The translations under genes and the position numbers were made by a program. DNA of 51,855 bases, from positions 1 through 51,855 of the forward strand of contig MHBI01000036.1 in assembly GCA_001804815.1 (NCBI GenBank), written 5' to 3'. Positions 25,111-32,809 of the stretch are shown in pieces. Position 1 is the stretch's first letter; each line of letters begins with the position of its first letter. This DNA comes from Lentisphaerae bacterium GWF2_50_93 (GTDB taxonomy: Bacteria; Verrucomicrobiota; Lentisphaeria; Victivallales; GWF2-50-93). Under the pieces are notes generated by a model that was not told the origin of the DNA, ran no database searches, and was given only the letters and a program-made list of their open reading frames with translations.

Positions 25111-25178
25111 TTAGGGTTTTCCTCCATGTTATGGTAGGGTTTTGCCTAATTGCGGTCGGTTCAGCCGCCAACTATATT
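25111..25178 (+). promoter_or_regulatory. Twin-box promoter, site 6 (lipoprotein)
   Basis: Boxes at T25112 (TAGGGTTTTCCTCCATG) and T25135 (TAGGGTTTTGCCTAAT), 23 bp apart; -10-like TATATT at 25173-25178, exactly 38 bp after T25135. The leader to 25306 includes a hairpin CGGTGG-aaat-CCACCG at about 25265-25280. Confidence 0.7.
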
Positions 25179-25305
25179 CAAGGCGAAAAGCTGATGGCGG
25201 AAGAAAGGAGGAGGATCGCCAGGAAGTCTTTAGCATAAACAGCTCGGTAAAAAAGCAAACTATCGGTGGAAATCCACCGTGACAAAGAAAATCAAGGGAG
25301 GGGAA

Positions 25306-25698
25306 ATGAAATATTCAATCATGCTCGCAGTAGCCATTATTGCAGTTGGATTCTTTGGCGGATGCGCATCGGGTCCAAAGCATGACAACATGACCGGCGA
25401 CTGGAAATACACGTTCGAAGAAACCGGCAGGGACGGGGTTCACAACGGTACAATGACCATCGCCCATGAATCCTACAAGCTGAAAGGCAAATGCAATGAC
25501 GCCTTCGGCGAATTTGAGCTCTCAGGTTCAATCTCCGAAAATGGCCCGAAGTTCATAATTGATGGAAGGCGCAACGACAACAAACGCAGTTTCCATTTGA
25601 CCGCTACGCTGTTGTCCCATAATGAATTCGAAGGTACCTACACCACCAATCAGAATACGTCAGGAACGATGAAGGGATTCAGGCTTAAGGAGGAATGA
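25306..25698 (+). CDS. Small lipoprotein with beta-barrel-like domain
   Basis: 130 residues. Lipobox FGGC. The mature part is a beta-rich domain (GDWKYTFEETGRDGVHNGTM, then MTIAHESYKLKG and EFEGTYTTNQNTSGTMKG), similar in rhythm to lipocalin-like or DUF lipoproteins that report on small ligands. GGGAGGGG precedes ATG 25306. First gene behind site 6. Function unknown. Confidence 0.85.
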   Translation: MKYSIMLAVAIIAVGFFGGCASGPKHDNMTGDWKYTFEETGRDGVHNGTMTIAHESYKLKGKCNDAFGEFELSGSISENGPKFIIDGRRNDNKRSFHLTATLLSHNEFEGTYTTNQNTSGTMKGFRLKEE

Positions 25699-25792
25699 GC
25701 CTTCTCTGTTCCGGAAACAAACCGGTGGAAGGGATCATCTGGACGGATAATCGATTGACAGGCAAATAATCAAAATAACAAAAGGAAATAAA

Positions 25793-26197
25793 ATGAAAAC
25801 TCTAATCGCTTTTTTAATGATGATGGCTTTGATCACTGCATCAGGATGCTGGAGCTCGACAAGCAACCAAGGAGGTATCGCCCCCACTGACGAAACATTC
25901 AGCATCAGCGTCCCATCGTCCAGCACAATCAAACAAGGTGAGGATGCAGCCGTTGTCGTCACTCTGAACAGGGGTTCCGCTTTCAAGCAGGACGTTCAGG
26001 TGGAGTTTAAGGCGGATGGCATCAGTGTAACACCAAAAGATGTTCTGGTCAAGGCGAGCGACAAGCCTGAAGCCAAAGTCAAGATTGCAGTGGCCAAGAA
26101 TGCCGCTCTTGGCGATTACATTGTCAATGTCAAAGCAACGCCTGCAACCGGAAAACCAGCCTCGACAGCATTCACGGTCAAGGTTGTTGTTCCGTAG
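25793..26197 (+). CDS. Lipoprotein with Ig-like domain
   Basis: 134 residues. The signal peptide ends in ASGC, a lipobox. The mature domain (FSISVPSSSTIKQGEDAAVV, DVQVEFKADGISVTPKDVLV, then GDYIVNVKATP) is a beta-sandwich of the NEW3/COG1470 type. Such domains often bind or present other proteins at the cell surface. An AAAGGAAA site precedes ATG 25793. A strong hairpin terminator follows, so it ends the site 6 operon. Confidence 0.85.
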   Translation: MKTLIAFLMMMALITASGCWSSTSNQGGIAPTDETFSISVPSSSTIKQGEDAAVVVTLNRGSAFKQDVQVEFKADGISVTPKDVLVKASDKPEAKVKIAVAKNAALGDYIVNVKATPATGKPASTAFTVKVVVP

Positions 26198-26216
26198 TTT
26201 TGTTTCAATGTGTTCG

Positions 26217-26250
26217 AAGCGGCGCCGCCAGTAAATAGGTGGCGCCGCTT
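26217..26250 (+). terminator. Rho-independent-type terminator
   Basis: AAGCGGCGCCGCC pairs with GGTGGCGCCGCTT over 13 bp (one G-T), with an 8-nt loop, followed by GCATTTT. It lies 20 bp after the lipoprotein stop. The region 26251-26557 holds no supportable gene. Confidence 0.8.
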
Positions 26251-26557
26251 GCATTTTGAGGGGATACAGGATGAAGGATTTATGGCTCTTTCTCAGATCG
26301 AGTGGGTAACTCGATTAGAAAGACTGAATATCCAATGTCCAACAAGGAATATCCAACCGATGAAGGGAAGAAAAGACGAACTCATTCAACAGTCAGAGAA
26401 AATTAATTTCCCCGCGGGAAAACGACTAATTGAACTCAATGTAATTCGAAAGCATAGATGCGGCTAAAAGGGGAAATTCGATAATTTCCTTGGACATTGG
26501 ACATTCAATTATTTTATATTATGCAAAATGCCCTTTCCCGCCGAGATCACCGTAATG

Positions 26558-26624
26558 GTGGGGTTTCCCCTATGGAGAAGCAGGGTTTCACCCCATGGTA
26601 AATACCTGGCTTCGGCTCCATGTT
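26558..26624 (+). promoter_or_regulatory. Twin-box promoter, site 7 (paralogue B)
   Basis: Boxes TGGGGTTTCCCCTATGG (T26559) and CAGGGTTTCACCCCATGG (C26581), 22 bp apart. The -10 position reads CATGTT at 26619-26624, a poor match, so this is the weakest promoter of the set. Confidence 0.55.
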
Positions 26625-26678
26625 AAAGGCAGGCGGAAAGGTGGTTGGAACATCAGGTTCTTAGACATGGAGGATGTT

Positions 26679-27413
26679 ATGGGTAGATTAATAGATATAA
26701 GGAATATGCATGAATTAGTGCATGCGGCAGCACTGATTAGGCAGGAGAATGACAGGGTGAGGGCAGTCCGTCATACGGGCGATGTGATTTCAAAAACATG
26801 GACGCGGCAGGCGCGTCCCTCCATTTATTATCCGCCTAGGCGGATGGAGGGCCATGTTTGCCATGACCAATTCCTGAGTTTTGAAATTCCCTCGGGCAAT
26901 ACAAGGATATCGGAGTTTGCAGGTAACAGGGGGGCTGGCAAATCTTCCAGGAAAAATATAACGTGCTACTGGATTTCGGATGCAGCAGCCGTTTATATTC
27001 TTTTGTTCGCAGCCATTGTCTTCTTATGCTGCAGCCTCATGTATCAGAACGGATTCCTAGTGGATGCGAACTATGCGTCACCTTGTATTAAAGTCGGGGA
27101 CTTTAAAAGGGCCGGGATGTTTGTCGACAGCTTCCTATGCGGAAAATTTTCGGTAAAGGATTATTACAATCCTGAAAAGGCGGAATCCCTGATGAAGAGT
27201 GCGCCTGGACTGCTCTCTTCCTTCAATGGTATTCCTGCTTCAAGAATTGTCGCCTGCGGCAATGATGACAGTAATAACCTGATTCTCAAGGCCATATGTC
27301 GGAAAGGATCCGAGGCCGCGATCATCTATCTGACTCAGTCCGGGAATAAGTTCTACGTTTCCGGAATCGAAATCGACAAGGCCTATGCGATGAACAACGC
27401 GAATACAAGGTGA
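26679..27413 (+). CDS. Uncharacterised membrane protein, paralogue family member B
   Basis: 244 residues from ATG 26679, with GGAGG at 26669-26673. The N-terminus (MGRLIDIRNMHELVHAAALI) and the periplasmic part (CIKVGDFKRAGMFVDSFLCG, DYYNPEKAES, LLSSFNGIPAS) match members A and C, with one membrane segment between. The region between N-terminus and membrane helix is longer and diverged; it contains a 66-bp structured repeat (26794-26859) read through in frame as 22 codons. Of the three it is the most diverged, and it has no pseudopilin beside it. Function unknown. Confidence 0.8.
   Translation: MGRLIDIRNMHELVHAAALIRQENDRVRAVRHTGDVISKTWTRQARPSIYYPPRRMEGHVCHDQFLSFEIPSGNTRISEFAGNRGAGKSSRKNITCYWISDAAAVYILLFAAIVFLCCSLMYQNGFLVDANYASPCIKVGDFKRAGMFVDSFLCGKFSVKDYYNPEKAESLMKSAPGLLSSFNGIPASRIVACGNDDSNNLILKAICRKGSEAAIIYLTQSGNKFYVSGIEIDKAYAMNNANTR
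26794..26859. repeat. Two-hairpin structured element, in-frame copy
   Basis: Outer arms AAACATGG/CCATGTTT enclose GGACGCG-gcagg-CGCGTCC (26800-26818), CCCTCCAT/ATGGAGGG and the palindrome CCGCCTAGGCGG. Length is 66 bp, a multiple of three, inside the gene of paralogue B and absent from paralogues A and C. Confidence 0.75.
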
Positions 27414-27568
27414 TTTGGCGCAGGATTTGCGAAGAGGGAAATTGCACTGCCGTTCGGATGTATCCTTACTCAATCCTCATTCTCCCAAGGCTTACGCCTT
27501 TGGTCTGCACTATTACACCTCCTGATTTAAATTTGTCACTTTGCGTATCTGCTTGCCACGGCGAAGCC

Positions 27569-27625
27569 AGTATGCCAGTTTCGCCGAAACTGGCTCGGAG
27601 GCGGTTTCGGCGAAACCGCCATACT
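27569..27625. repeat. Two-hairpin structured element, copy 3
   Basis: Outer arms AGTATG/CATACT enclose CCAGTTTCG-c-CGAAACTGG and GGCGGTTTCG-g-CGAAACCGCC. It lies downstream of paralogue B. The remainder of 27414-27640 holds no gene. Confidence 0.8.
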
Positions 27626-27639
27626 TAATTCTCTCTCGT

Positions 27640-27830
27640 TCGATGTTGTACATTCGATGTTCAAGAATGCCCGAGTTACTTCAATATTCGTTTGTTCGTA
27701 ATTCGATATTCGTCATTCCTCATGATTTATCCCAATCTTTCAATCACCCAATCTTTCAATCACCCAATCTTTCAATCACCCAATCTTTCAATCACCCAAT
27801 CTTTCAATCACCCAATCACCAAATACTAAA
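27640..27830. repeat. Dispersed intergenic repeat with (TCAATCACCCAATCTT)n tract
   Basis: TTCGATxTTCGTCATTCCTC and ATGATTTATCCCAA are followed by a 16-bp period CAATCTTTCAATCACC array, then AAATACTAAAAG and site 8. The same order of parts occurs before sites 3 and 12, and more loosely before site 11. Confidence 0.7.
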
Positions 27831-27831
27831 A

Positions 27832-27898
27832 GTAGGGTATCCACCCATGTGATGGTAGGGTTACTCTCCATTCAAGAGGGCCAGCCGAGGGATATAAT
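27832..27898 (+). promoter_or_regulatory. Twin-box promoter, site 8 (LA_2272-like gene)
   Basis: Boxes T27833 (TAGGGTATCCACCCATG) and T27856 (TAGGGTTACTCTCCAT), 23 bp apart. A perfect TATAAT lies at 27893-27898. The leader to ATG 27934 is about 30 nt. Confidence 0.75.
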
Positions 27899-27933
27899 AT
27901 TTTAAAGACAATAAATTTAAAGGAGGGCAGGTT

Positions 27934-28506
27934 ATGAAAAAGACAGTGATGGTGATGCTCGCAGGTTTGGCCATGGTTCTGATTACATCCAGCGCAATGG
28001 CTGAAACAAGATCGTTCAATCTCAGTCTTACTCCGGATGTCGCCGTCTATCCGCGGAGCGATGTGATCGAGGGCGTAACCCTGAGCGTATGGGGTGAAAA
28101 CCAGCAGTCGTCCCTGGCCCTTGGCCTTGCCAACGGTTCGTTCGGCCAGAGTACCGGCATGAGCGTGGGCATGCTGAACTACACCGACAACTACATGGGC
28201 CTCCAGTGGGGTCTGGTCAACTACACGAAAGGCGACTCCAGCGGCTGGCAGGGCGGTTTCATCTTTGCTTTTCTTGCCAGCGGCGTGAACTATACGGCAG
28301 GCACCATGAAGGGTTTGTTCACCGGCGTGGTGAACTATGCAGGCCGTCTAAAAGGGCTCCAGCTCGGAGTCGTCAACTACGTTGAGGATTCGGATGCCGG
28401 GGTGCAGATCGGGCTCTTCAATATCATCCACTCGAACAAGAACTGGTTCAGCGATCTGCCGGGCGAGCTGGCTCCGGCGATGATTTTAGTCAACTGGAGT
28501 TTCTAA
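27934..28506 (+). CDS. LA_2272-type surface repeat protein
   Basis: 190 residues with a signal peptide ending SAMAET. The mature part consists of repeated beta units of the form GL.xGxVNY (GLQWGLVNY, GLFTGVVNY, GLQLGVVNY), as in the LA_2272 repeat family of Leptospira and other bacteria. Such proteins are expected at the cell surface or outer membrane. GGAGGG precedes ATG 27934. Role unknown. A 43-residue lipoprotein gene follows 28 bp later. Confidence 0.85.
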   Translation: MKKTVMVMLAGLAMVLITSSAMAETRSFNLSLTPDVAVYPRSDVIEGVTLSVWGENQQSSLALGLANGSFGQSTGMSVGMLNYTDNYMGLQWGLVNYTKGDSSGWQGGFIFAFLASGVNYTAGTMKGLFTGVVNYAGRLKGLQLGVVNYVEDSDAGVQIGLFNIIHSNKNWFSDLPGELAPAMILVNWSF

Positions 28507-28534
28507 GTATTTCCAACAAGCAAGGGAGGGTAAA

Positions 28535-28666
28535 ATGAAGAAGATCACAAAAGCTCGGGATCTGAGGAAAAACATGCTCAACATGCTGATAAAGTGGAGC
28601 TTCCTGGTTTTGGCTGTCCTTTCAGTATCTCTAGTTGCCGGATGCCGCATGTTCACGATCGACTGA
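28535..28666 (+). CDS. 43-residue lipoprotein
   Basis: ATG 28535 follows CAAGGGAGGG. The sequence has a basic N-terminus, a hydrophobic helix and a lipobox VAGC near residue 37, so only about 7 residues remain after processing. It may be an entericidin-like or toxin-like short lipoprotein, but this is weak. Same operon as the LA_2272-type gene. Confidence 0.7.
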   Translation: MKKITKARDLRKNMLNMLIKWSFLVLAVLSVSLVAGCRMFTID

Positions 28667-28696
28667 GCGAACTCGGACAGGGGCGTACCGTCCATC

Positions 28697-29269
28697 ATGG
28701 TTTCTGTCAATAAAACTGAGAGGAAAATACCATGGGGCAAGGTGGTTGCGCTTCTGCTCTTATTTCTGTTTGCCATTCAGTCGCTGGTCGGATTTATCTT
28801 TCTTTCAGTGAAGATAAATGACGGGGTCAGGCAGATAGCCGATGGTTTAAGACAGCTCGGAGAAGGAGAGCCCGAGCTCTGGAAGGGCAGGTCCAGGCTG
28901 GAAGCCGGCAAGAAGGAAGAGGCGGAGGGCAAGGAGGAATATGCGCGAGCCAAGGAGAACCTGTTCCTGGTGTGGGCGGACAAACTGCTGTATGGCGGAG
29001 AGGGCTTCGAGGAGGCTGGAGAGCGAATCGCCGCAGGAGGCAAGGAGATTGCCATAGGACAGGGCAAGGTTGATGTCGGTGAAAAGCAGGTTGCAGCAGG
29101 CCGCCTGGCAGTCCGCCTGGGGGTGGAGCAGTTGAGACAGGCCAGGCAGGCGCGTCTCAGCTGTGCGCTCCTGGTATTTGTTTTTACTTCCTTGTTGGTT
29201 GTGTTCGGGATCCGTTGGAGAAAACCGCTGGCTCGGACATTCTTGCACAGGGGATCCTCTAAAACCTGA
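28697..29269 (+). CDS. Membrane protein with two helices and a Glu/Gly-rich middle
   Basis: 190 residues. Membrane segments near 16-38 and 155-175 flank a long charged helix with repeated E-G-x-E/K patterns (GEGEPELWKGRSRLEAGKKE, EEAEGKEEYARAKE, AAGGKEIAIGQGKVDVGEKQ), an imperfect 7- to 11-residue periodicity. Bitopic hairpin topology with a periplasmic coiled coil is likely. No clear ribosome site, and family not recognised. It follows the lipoprotein gene by 30 bp. Confidence 0.75.
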   Translation: MVSVNKTERKIPWGKVVALLLLFLFAIQSLVGFIFLSVKINDGVRQIADGLRQLGEGEPELWKGRSRLEAGKKEEAEGKEEYARAKENLFLVWADKLLYGGEGFEEAGERIAAGGKEIAIGQGKVDVGEKQVAAGRLAVRLGVEQLRQARQARLSCALLVFVFTSLLVVFGIRWRKPLARTFLHRGSSKT

Positions 29270-29291
29270 TATTGACATAAGGTCTGGAAAT

Positions 29292-29552
29292 ATGAATAAG
29301 AATAATGAGACTAAGGAAGAAGTACAGGAAGGCTTCGTGCTGATCTGTGCGTGGTGCAGGCGGATAACGGATGGAAAGGGGCGCTGGCATCATGAAGTCA
29401 AGCCCCTCGCGCAAGTGGAATTCACCCACGGTATCTGTCCTGAATGCGCAAGGAAGTTTTATGATGAATTCGATGCATTTAAGAATTATATCGGACTGGA
29501 ACCAATAACACAAGGAGTTTCCCGTGAAAACAAAAGTCGGACTTTGGATTGA
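29292..29552 (+). CDS. Small CAWC-type zinc-ribbon-like protein
   Basis: 86 residues with CAWCRRITDGKGRW and FTHGICPECARKFYDEF. This four-cysteine module is well known as an accessory tail of PAS kinases, where it is a probable metal-binding domain; here it is free-standing. It overlaps the following gene by 29 bp, so the two are probably co-translated. Function unknown. Confidence 0.8.
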   Translation: MNKNNETKEEVQEGFVLICAWCRRITDGKGRWHHEVKPLAQVEFTHGICPECARKFYDEFDAFKNYIGLEPITQGVSRENKSRTLD

Positions 29553-30006
29553 CCATAGGAAGGCTGTTGTCGTGACTATCACTGGCGGAGGCGAGGAACT
29601 GGGCCTGAAAATAACGAAGGTGGTGTCGGAAGTGGAAAAACAGCTCAGGCGTGCAGGTGATTCACCTCTCAAAGGCTCCTACGACAAACTTCAGCTTCCT
29701 CCTGAAGACAGTCGCAAGCGTGCACTCATGGGACATCTCAACATTTACTATGACGCAGTCATTGCGAGCATCCGAAGTGCTGAGTCCATCCTGATATTCG
29801 GGCCTGGTCCGGCAAAGGATGAACTGAGGAAGCGCCTTGTGAAAAATGATCTGGGTGCTCGCATCGTAGGCGTTGAAGCCGCCGACAAGATGACTGATCC
29901 CCAGATCGCGACGAGGGTCAGGAAGCATTTTGTCAAGACCGCTCCATGGCAGGTGAACAATATCGTTACGAAGAAGCGGGTGATGAACAGACGGACAAGC
30001 GAATGA
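29524..30006 (+). CDS. Release-factor-like (eRF1/VLRF1 fold) small protein
   Basis: 160 residues. MKTKVGLWIDHRKAVVV, then GHLNIYYDAVIASI, ILIFGPGPAKDELRKRL and GVEAADKMTDPQIATRVR resemble the small stand-alone proteins annotated as translational machinery or eRF1-like. The fold is known in ribosome-associated release and rescue proteins, but a GGQ loop is not present. AAGGAG precedes ATG 29524. Overlap with the zinc-ribbon gene suggests a functional pair. Confidence 0.65.
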   Translation: MKTKVGLWIDHRKAVVVTITGGGEELGLKITKVVSEVEKQLRRAGDSPLKGSYDKLQLPPEDSRKRALMGHLNIYYDAVIASIRSAESILIFGPGPAKDELRKRLVKNDLGARIVGVEAADKMTDPQIATRVRKHFVKTAPWQVNNIVTKKRVMNRRTSE

Positions 30007-30017
30007 CTGCCGTCCTG

Positions 30018-30052
30018 TAGGAGATTGGGAGATTGGGAGATTGGGAGATTGC
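30018..30052. repeat. GATTGGGA octamer tract, inverted orientation
   Basis: Four tandem GATTGGGA units, the reverse complement of the TCTCCCAATC tract seen upstream of sites 11 and 12. Confidence 0.8.
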
Positions 30053-30158
30053 AAATCAAGGAATATACACAAAAAAGAACATTCATGAATCTTGAATTCA
30101 AACCCCACAATCCATCCGTAAGCGTTAAGCTGGGTGAAGTGAGGCTGTTTTTCCAAGA

Positions 30159-30214
30159 AAGTATGTCGGGTTTTAACCCGACACTTAGTTGGCGGTTTAA
30201 AAACCGCCCTACTT
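30159..30214. repeat. Two-hairpin structured element, copy 4
   Basis: Outer arms AAGTA/TACTT enclose TGTCGGGTT-tt-AACCCGACA (30164-30183) and GGCGGTTT-aa-AAACCGCC (30191-30208). It could also terminate transcription of the 29524 gene, though a U-run is lacking. Confidence 0.8.
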
Positions 30215-30265
30215 GTGAGGCTAAAAGACCAACTTAACGGTTACATCCATCCATTTCCCCGTAGG

Positions 30266-30333
30266 GCAGGGTTATTTCCCATGTTCCAGTAGGGTTTCCC
30301 CCCATGTCGCAGTGTCAACTCATAGTCCATATT
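30266..30333 (+). promoter_or_regulatory. Twin-box promoter, site 9 (paralogue C)
   Basis: Boxes C30267 (CAGGGTTATTTCCCATG) and T30290 (TAGGGTTTCCCCCCATG), 23 bp apart; CATATT at 30328-30333. Confidence 0.65.
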
Positions 30334-30359
30334 TACCGCAGGCAGGAAAAGTATTTTGA

Positions 30360-30375
30360 ATGTCATATATGACAT
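30360..30375. promoter_or_regulatory. Perfect 16-bp palindrome ATGTCATATATGACAT
   Basis: Lies between site 9 and ATG 30414, directly before TATAAA at 30382-30387. It could be an operator of a dimeric repressor or part of a second promoter. No other copy was found in the window. Confidence 0.45.
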
Positions 30376-30413
30376 CATGTGTATAAAATGCATTTCATGG
30401 AGAAGGGGAAGTT

Positions 30414-31028
30414 ATGAGCAACTTAAATGAAATAAGGAATATGAAGATATCCTTGCATGCGGCAGTGCGAAAAAAGCAGGAGCTTGACAGGAAAAAGACC
30501 GGCCAGCATGTGGGCGATTCGATAAAATCGGCGATTGCGAGGAAGAAGAAGTTCAATACGCATTCCTCCAGGGGAGAGGCTTTTTACCGTTGGATGTCTC
30601 CAATGACGGCTTGCTACGCTTTCTTTGCGTGCGCAGGTGTCTTCATGTGCTTCAGCCTGTATCAGAATGTATTTGCACCGGCTCCGGGCTACACTTCGTC
30701 TTATCTCAAAGCAGGTGATTTTAAAAGAGCCGAGAAGTTTGTCAACAGCTTCCTCTGTGGAAATTTATCGGAACAGGATTACTACATGCCTGAAAAGGCG
30801 GATGTGCTGATAAAAAGTGCGGCTGGACTTCTGCCTTCTTTCAATGGTGTTCCAGCTTCAAGCGTTGTCGTCAGCGTAGACGACGACAATAAAAGCATCG
30901 TGCTGAAGGCGACATGTCCGAAAGAAACCGAGTCGGCGATCATCTATCTGATTCCGTCCGGAATGGATTTCCATGTTTCCGGAATAGAAATAGAGAAGAG
31001 ATATGCTGATGAGGTATCAAGTCTTTGA
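30414..31028 (+). CDS. Uncharacterised membrane protein, paralogue family member C
   Basis: 204 residues (MSNLNEIRNMKISLHAAVRK). Near-full-length similarity to member A: N-terminal charged helix, membrane segment (AFFACAGVFMCFSLYQNVF), YLKAGDFKRAEKFVNSFLCG, QDYYMPEKADV and LLPSFNGVPAS. AAGGGGAAG precedes ATG 30414. A pseudopilin gene follows 18 bp later, the opposite order to member A. Conserved extracytoplasmic residues suggest a ligand- or partner-binding domain. No family recognised. Confidence 0.85.
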   Translation: MSNLNEIRNMKISLHAAVRKKQELDRKKTGQHVGDSIKSAIARKKKFNTHSSRGEAFYRWMSPMTACYAFFACAGVFMCFSLYQNVFAPAPGYTSSYLKAGDFKRAEKFVNSFLCGNLSEQDYYMPEKADVLIKSAAGLLPSFNGVPASSVVVSVDDDNKSIVLKATCPKETESAIIYLIPSGMDFHVSGIEIEKRYADEVSSL

Positions 31029-31046
31029 ATTTACAGGAGGGATGAA

Positions 31047-31778
31047 ATGCAAAGGAAAAATTTCACAATCGTTGAGCTGCTAGTCGTAATCTCGATCATC
31101 CTGATCCTGGCGGGTCTGCTTCTGCCGGCTCTGATGAGGTCCAAGTCCATGGCGATGGAGAAGGCGTGCATGTCGAACATGCGGCAGATACATCTTGCAT
31201 TGGCGGTATACTGCGAGAACAACAAGAACTATTATCCTGCGGAACCTACGCATGGGAATTCCCTGCTAGGTCTCACGACCGCGCTTGATGCGAATACAAA
31301 CGGTCTCAGGAATGCATTCTACTGTCCGCAGTCGTACACCATGGAGGAATATGCGCAGAACACTGCCAGCTATCCCGCCGTCGGGGATTCCACCTCGGTT
31401 ATAAATACGGATGCCAACTGGGCCGCTGGAAAAGTTTCGTACTTCTACTGGAGCTACGAGATGCCGAAGATGTTCGGCGGGGCGATGTGGTTTGCGACGA
31501 ACAAGACATCCTTCTGGCCGCGCAAGCTGAGAGGCGACAGCATCGAGAAATCCTGCTGTTATTCATATCCGGCCGCGAACTTCGACTACGATGCGGGCGG
31601 ACAGGTGATCCTCCCTTATCCAGGCCTGTCGCCAAGCCAGCGCTGGGTGATGACGGACTTCTTCCGGCAGGGCGCGCCGTTCCCGCATATGTACAAGCAT
31701 GCCACATGCCTGACGGTGGTATGCCTTGACGGGCATGCGGAGATGTCGCAGGGCAGGCCGAGGGACAACTACAGGTAA
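31047..31778 (+). CDS. Type II pseudopilin-like protein with H-X9-DG motif
   Basis: 243 residues. The short leader MQRKN is followed by FTIVELLVVISIILILAGLL, the prepilin processing and methylation site. KHATCLTVVCLDGH is the H-X9-DG signature. The pilin body has MSNMRQIHLALAVYCENNKN and paired cysteines. GGAGGG precedes ATG 31047. Between paralogue C and hemerythrin genes, with gaps of 18 and 9 bp, so one operon from site 9 is likely. Confidence 0.9.
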   Translation: MQRKNFTIVELLVVISIILILAGLLLPALMRSKSMAMEKACMSNMRQIHLALAVYCENNKNYYPAEPTHGNSLLGLTTALDANTNGLRNAFYCPQSYTMEEYAQNTASYPAVGDSTSVINTDANWAAGKVSYFYWSYEMPKMFGGAMWFATNKTSFWPRKLRGDSIEKSCCYSYPAANFDYDAGGQVILPYPGLSPSQRWVMTDFFRQGAPFPHMYKHATCLTVVCLDGHAEMSQGRPRDNYR

Positions 31779-31787
31779 GGAGGTAGC

Positions 31788-32219
31788 ATGAATTCTAGAA
31801 ATCATACATGGATCAGGAGCGGGGTTGAACTGGTTGACGAGCAGCACAAGGAATATTTCCGCCGTCTGGACATTCTTCTGGGGATGATGGAGAAGTCTGA
31901 ACTGAATGATTATGAGCTGCGGAGGAGTTTTGATTTTTTCAGGAGTTATGCGGTAGTGCATTTCGACACGGAGGAACTGCTGATGAAGATCTCCTCGTAT
32001 CCGGAGACTGAAGGGCATATGAGGACGCACGAATTCTTCAGTGAAACCATTGAGAGGATGGCCGAAGAGCTGAGTGTCAGCAGGGACATTTCCTTGGTTG
32101 CTGAAGAACTGAAAGTCTTCCTCACGGGCTGGCTTGAAGACCATATAGAAACGTTTGACTTGAAATTAACTAAATTCCTGAAGGAAAGAGTGTTGGCAAA
32201 CGAGTTGAAGGATTCCTGA
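31788..32219 (+). CDS. Bacteriohemerythrin
   Basis: 143 residues, complete ligand set: VDEQHKEYF, VHFDTEELLM, HMRTHEFF and LEDHIETFD. AAGGAGG precedes ATG 31788. It is a different subfamily from those at 1014 and 45951, with only the metal motifs shared. It is probably the last intact gene behind site 9. Fragments of close relatives occur at 32288 and 39464. Confidence 0.92.
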   Translation: MNSRNHTWIRSGVELVDEQHKEYFRRLDILLGMMEKSELNDYELRRSFDFFRSYAVVHFDTEELLMKISSYPETEGHMRTHEFFSETIERMAEELSVSRDISLVAEELKVFLTGWLEDHIETFDLKLTKFLKERVLANELKDS

Positions 32220-32287
32220 TCAGGAGGATTTCAGATCCGCCGGGCATCGGTGTTTATTATTGTGCATATAGTTTTATTCAAATTGTC

Positions 32288-32542
32288 ATGGAGGAGATGC
32301 TGATGAAAAACTCGTCTTTCCCTGGACTTGATGAGCATGTCAGCATGCACGAGTATTTCCGTGAGAACATAGAAAGGATGGCCGGAAACCTGCACGCGAT
32401 CAATGATGTTTCCAAGGTCGCGGAAGAGCTGAAAGTCTTTCTTTCCGGCTGGCTTGAAGACCATATACTGTCAACGGACATGAAGATGGCTGGATTCCTC
32501 AAGGAGAAAGATTCGGCCGGCGGCTCTGGAGGAAGTCTCTGA
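32288..32542 (+). pseudogene. C-terminal hemerythrin fragment
   Basis: The frame has MEEMLMKNSSFPGLDEHVSM, HEYFRENIERM and VFLSGWLEDHILSTD, closely matching residues about 65-140 of 31788. Helix A with its first histidine and the HF ligand are absent; the upstream in-frame codons read FIQI instead of VVHF. Four-helix iron binding is therefore incomplete. Presumably a truncated duplicate. A weak start without ribosome site argues against expression. Confidence 0.7.
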
Positions 32543-32580
32543 AAATTAAAATATGGAACAGTGTCATCCCACAGGATGAC

Positions 32581-32777
32581 GGATTAATGGATTTATTCGC
32601 CTATGGAACCTGTCGGACTTACAAATGAGCTCAAATGGGTGTAATTCCGTTGGTAGTAGCGCATGTTTGCGCGTTATTCTTTGTTTTGAAGTTCCATAAA
32701 GAACGCTCGAACACGAGCTGCTACGAACAAATTTCCTAAGTCCGACACCCTCCTATGGCGAATAAATCCATTAATCC
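32581..32777. repeat. Inverted-repeat element with two-hairpin core
   Basis: The 21-bp arms (32581-32601, GGATTAATGGATTTATTCGC plus C, inverted at 32757-32777) and TGTCGGACTTA (32611-32621, inverted at 32737-32747) give 41-bp terminal arms with a mismatched 9-bp middle. Inside, GTAG/CTAC (32653-32724) encloses GCGCA-tgtt-TGCGC and GCTCG-aaca-CGAGC, the two-hairpin layout. No coding capacity. One arm is repeated at 17279. Confidence 0.8.
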
Positions 32778-32809
32778 GTGGGGCGGCAGTGCGTCCAAAT
32801 TCCCTCCAG

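Noticed and set aside
26210..26467. 85-codon frame after the terminator hairpin
   Set aside because: It begins inside the terminator stem and runs through repetitive AATGTCCAA-type intergenic words; no ribosome site.
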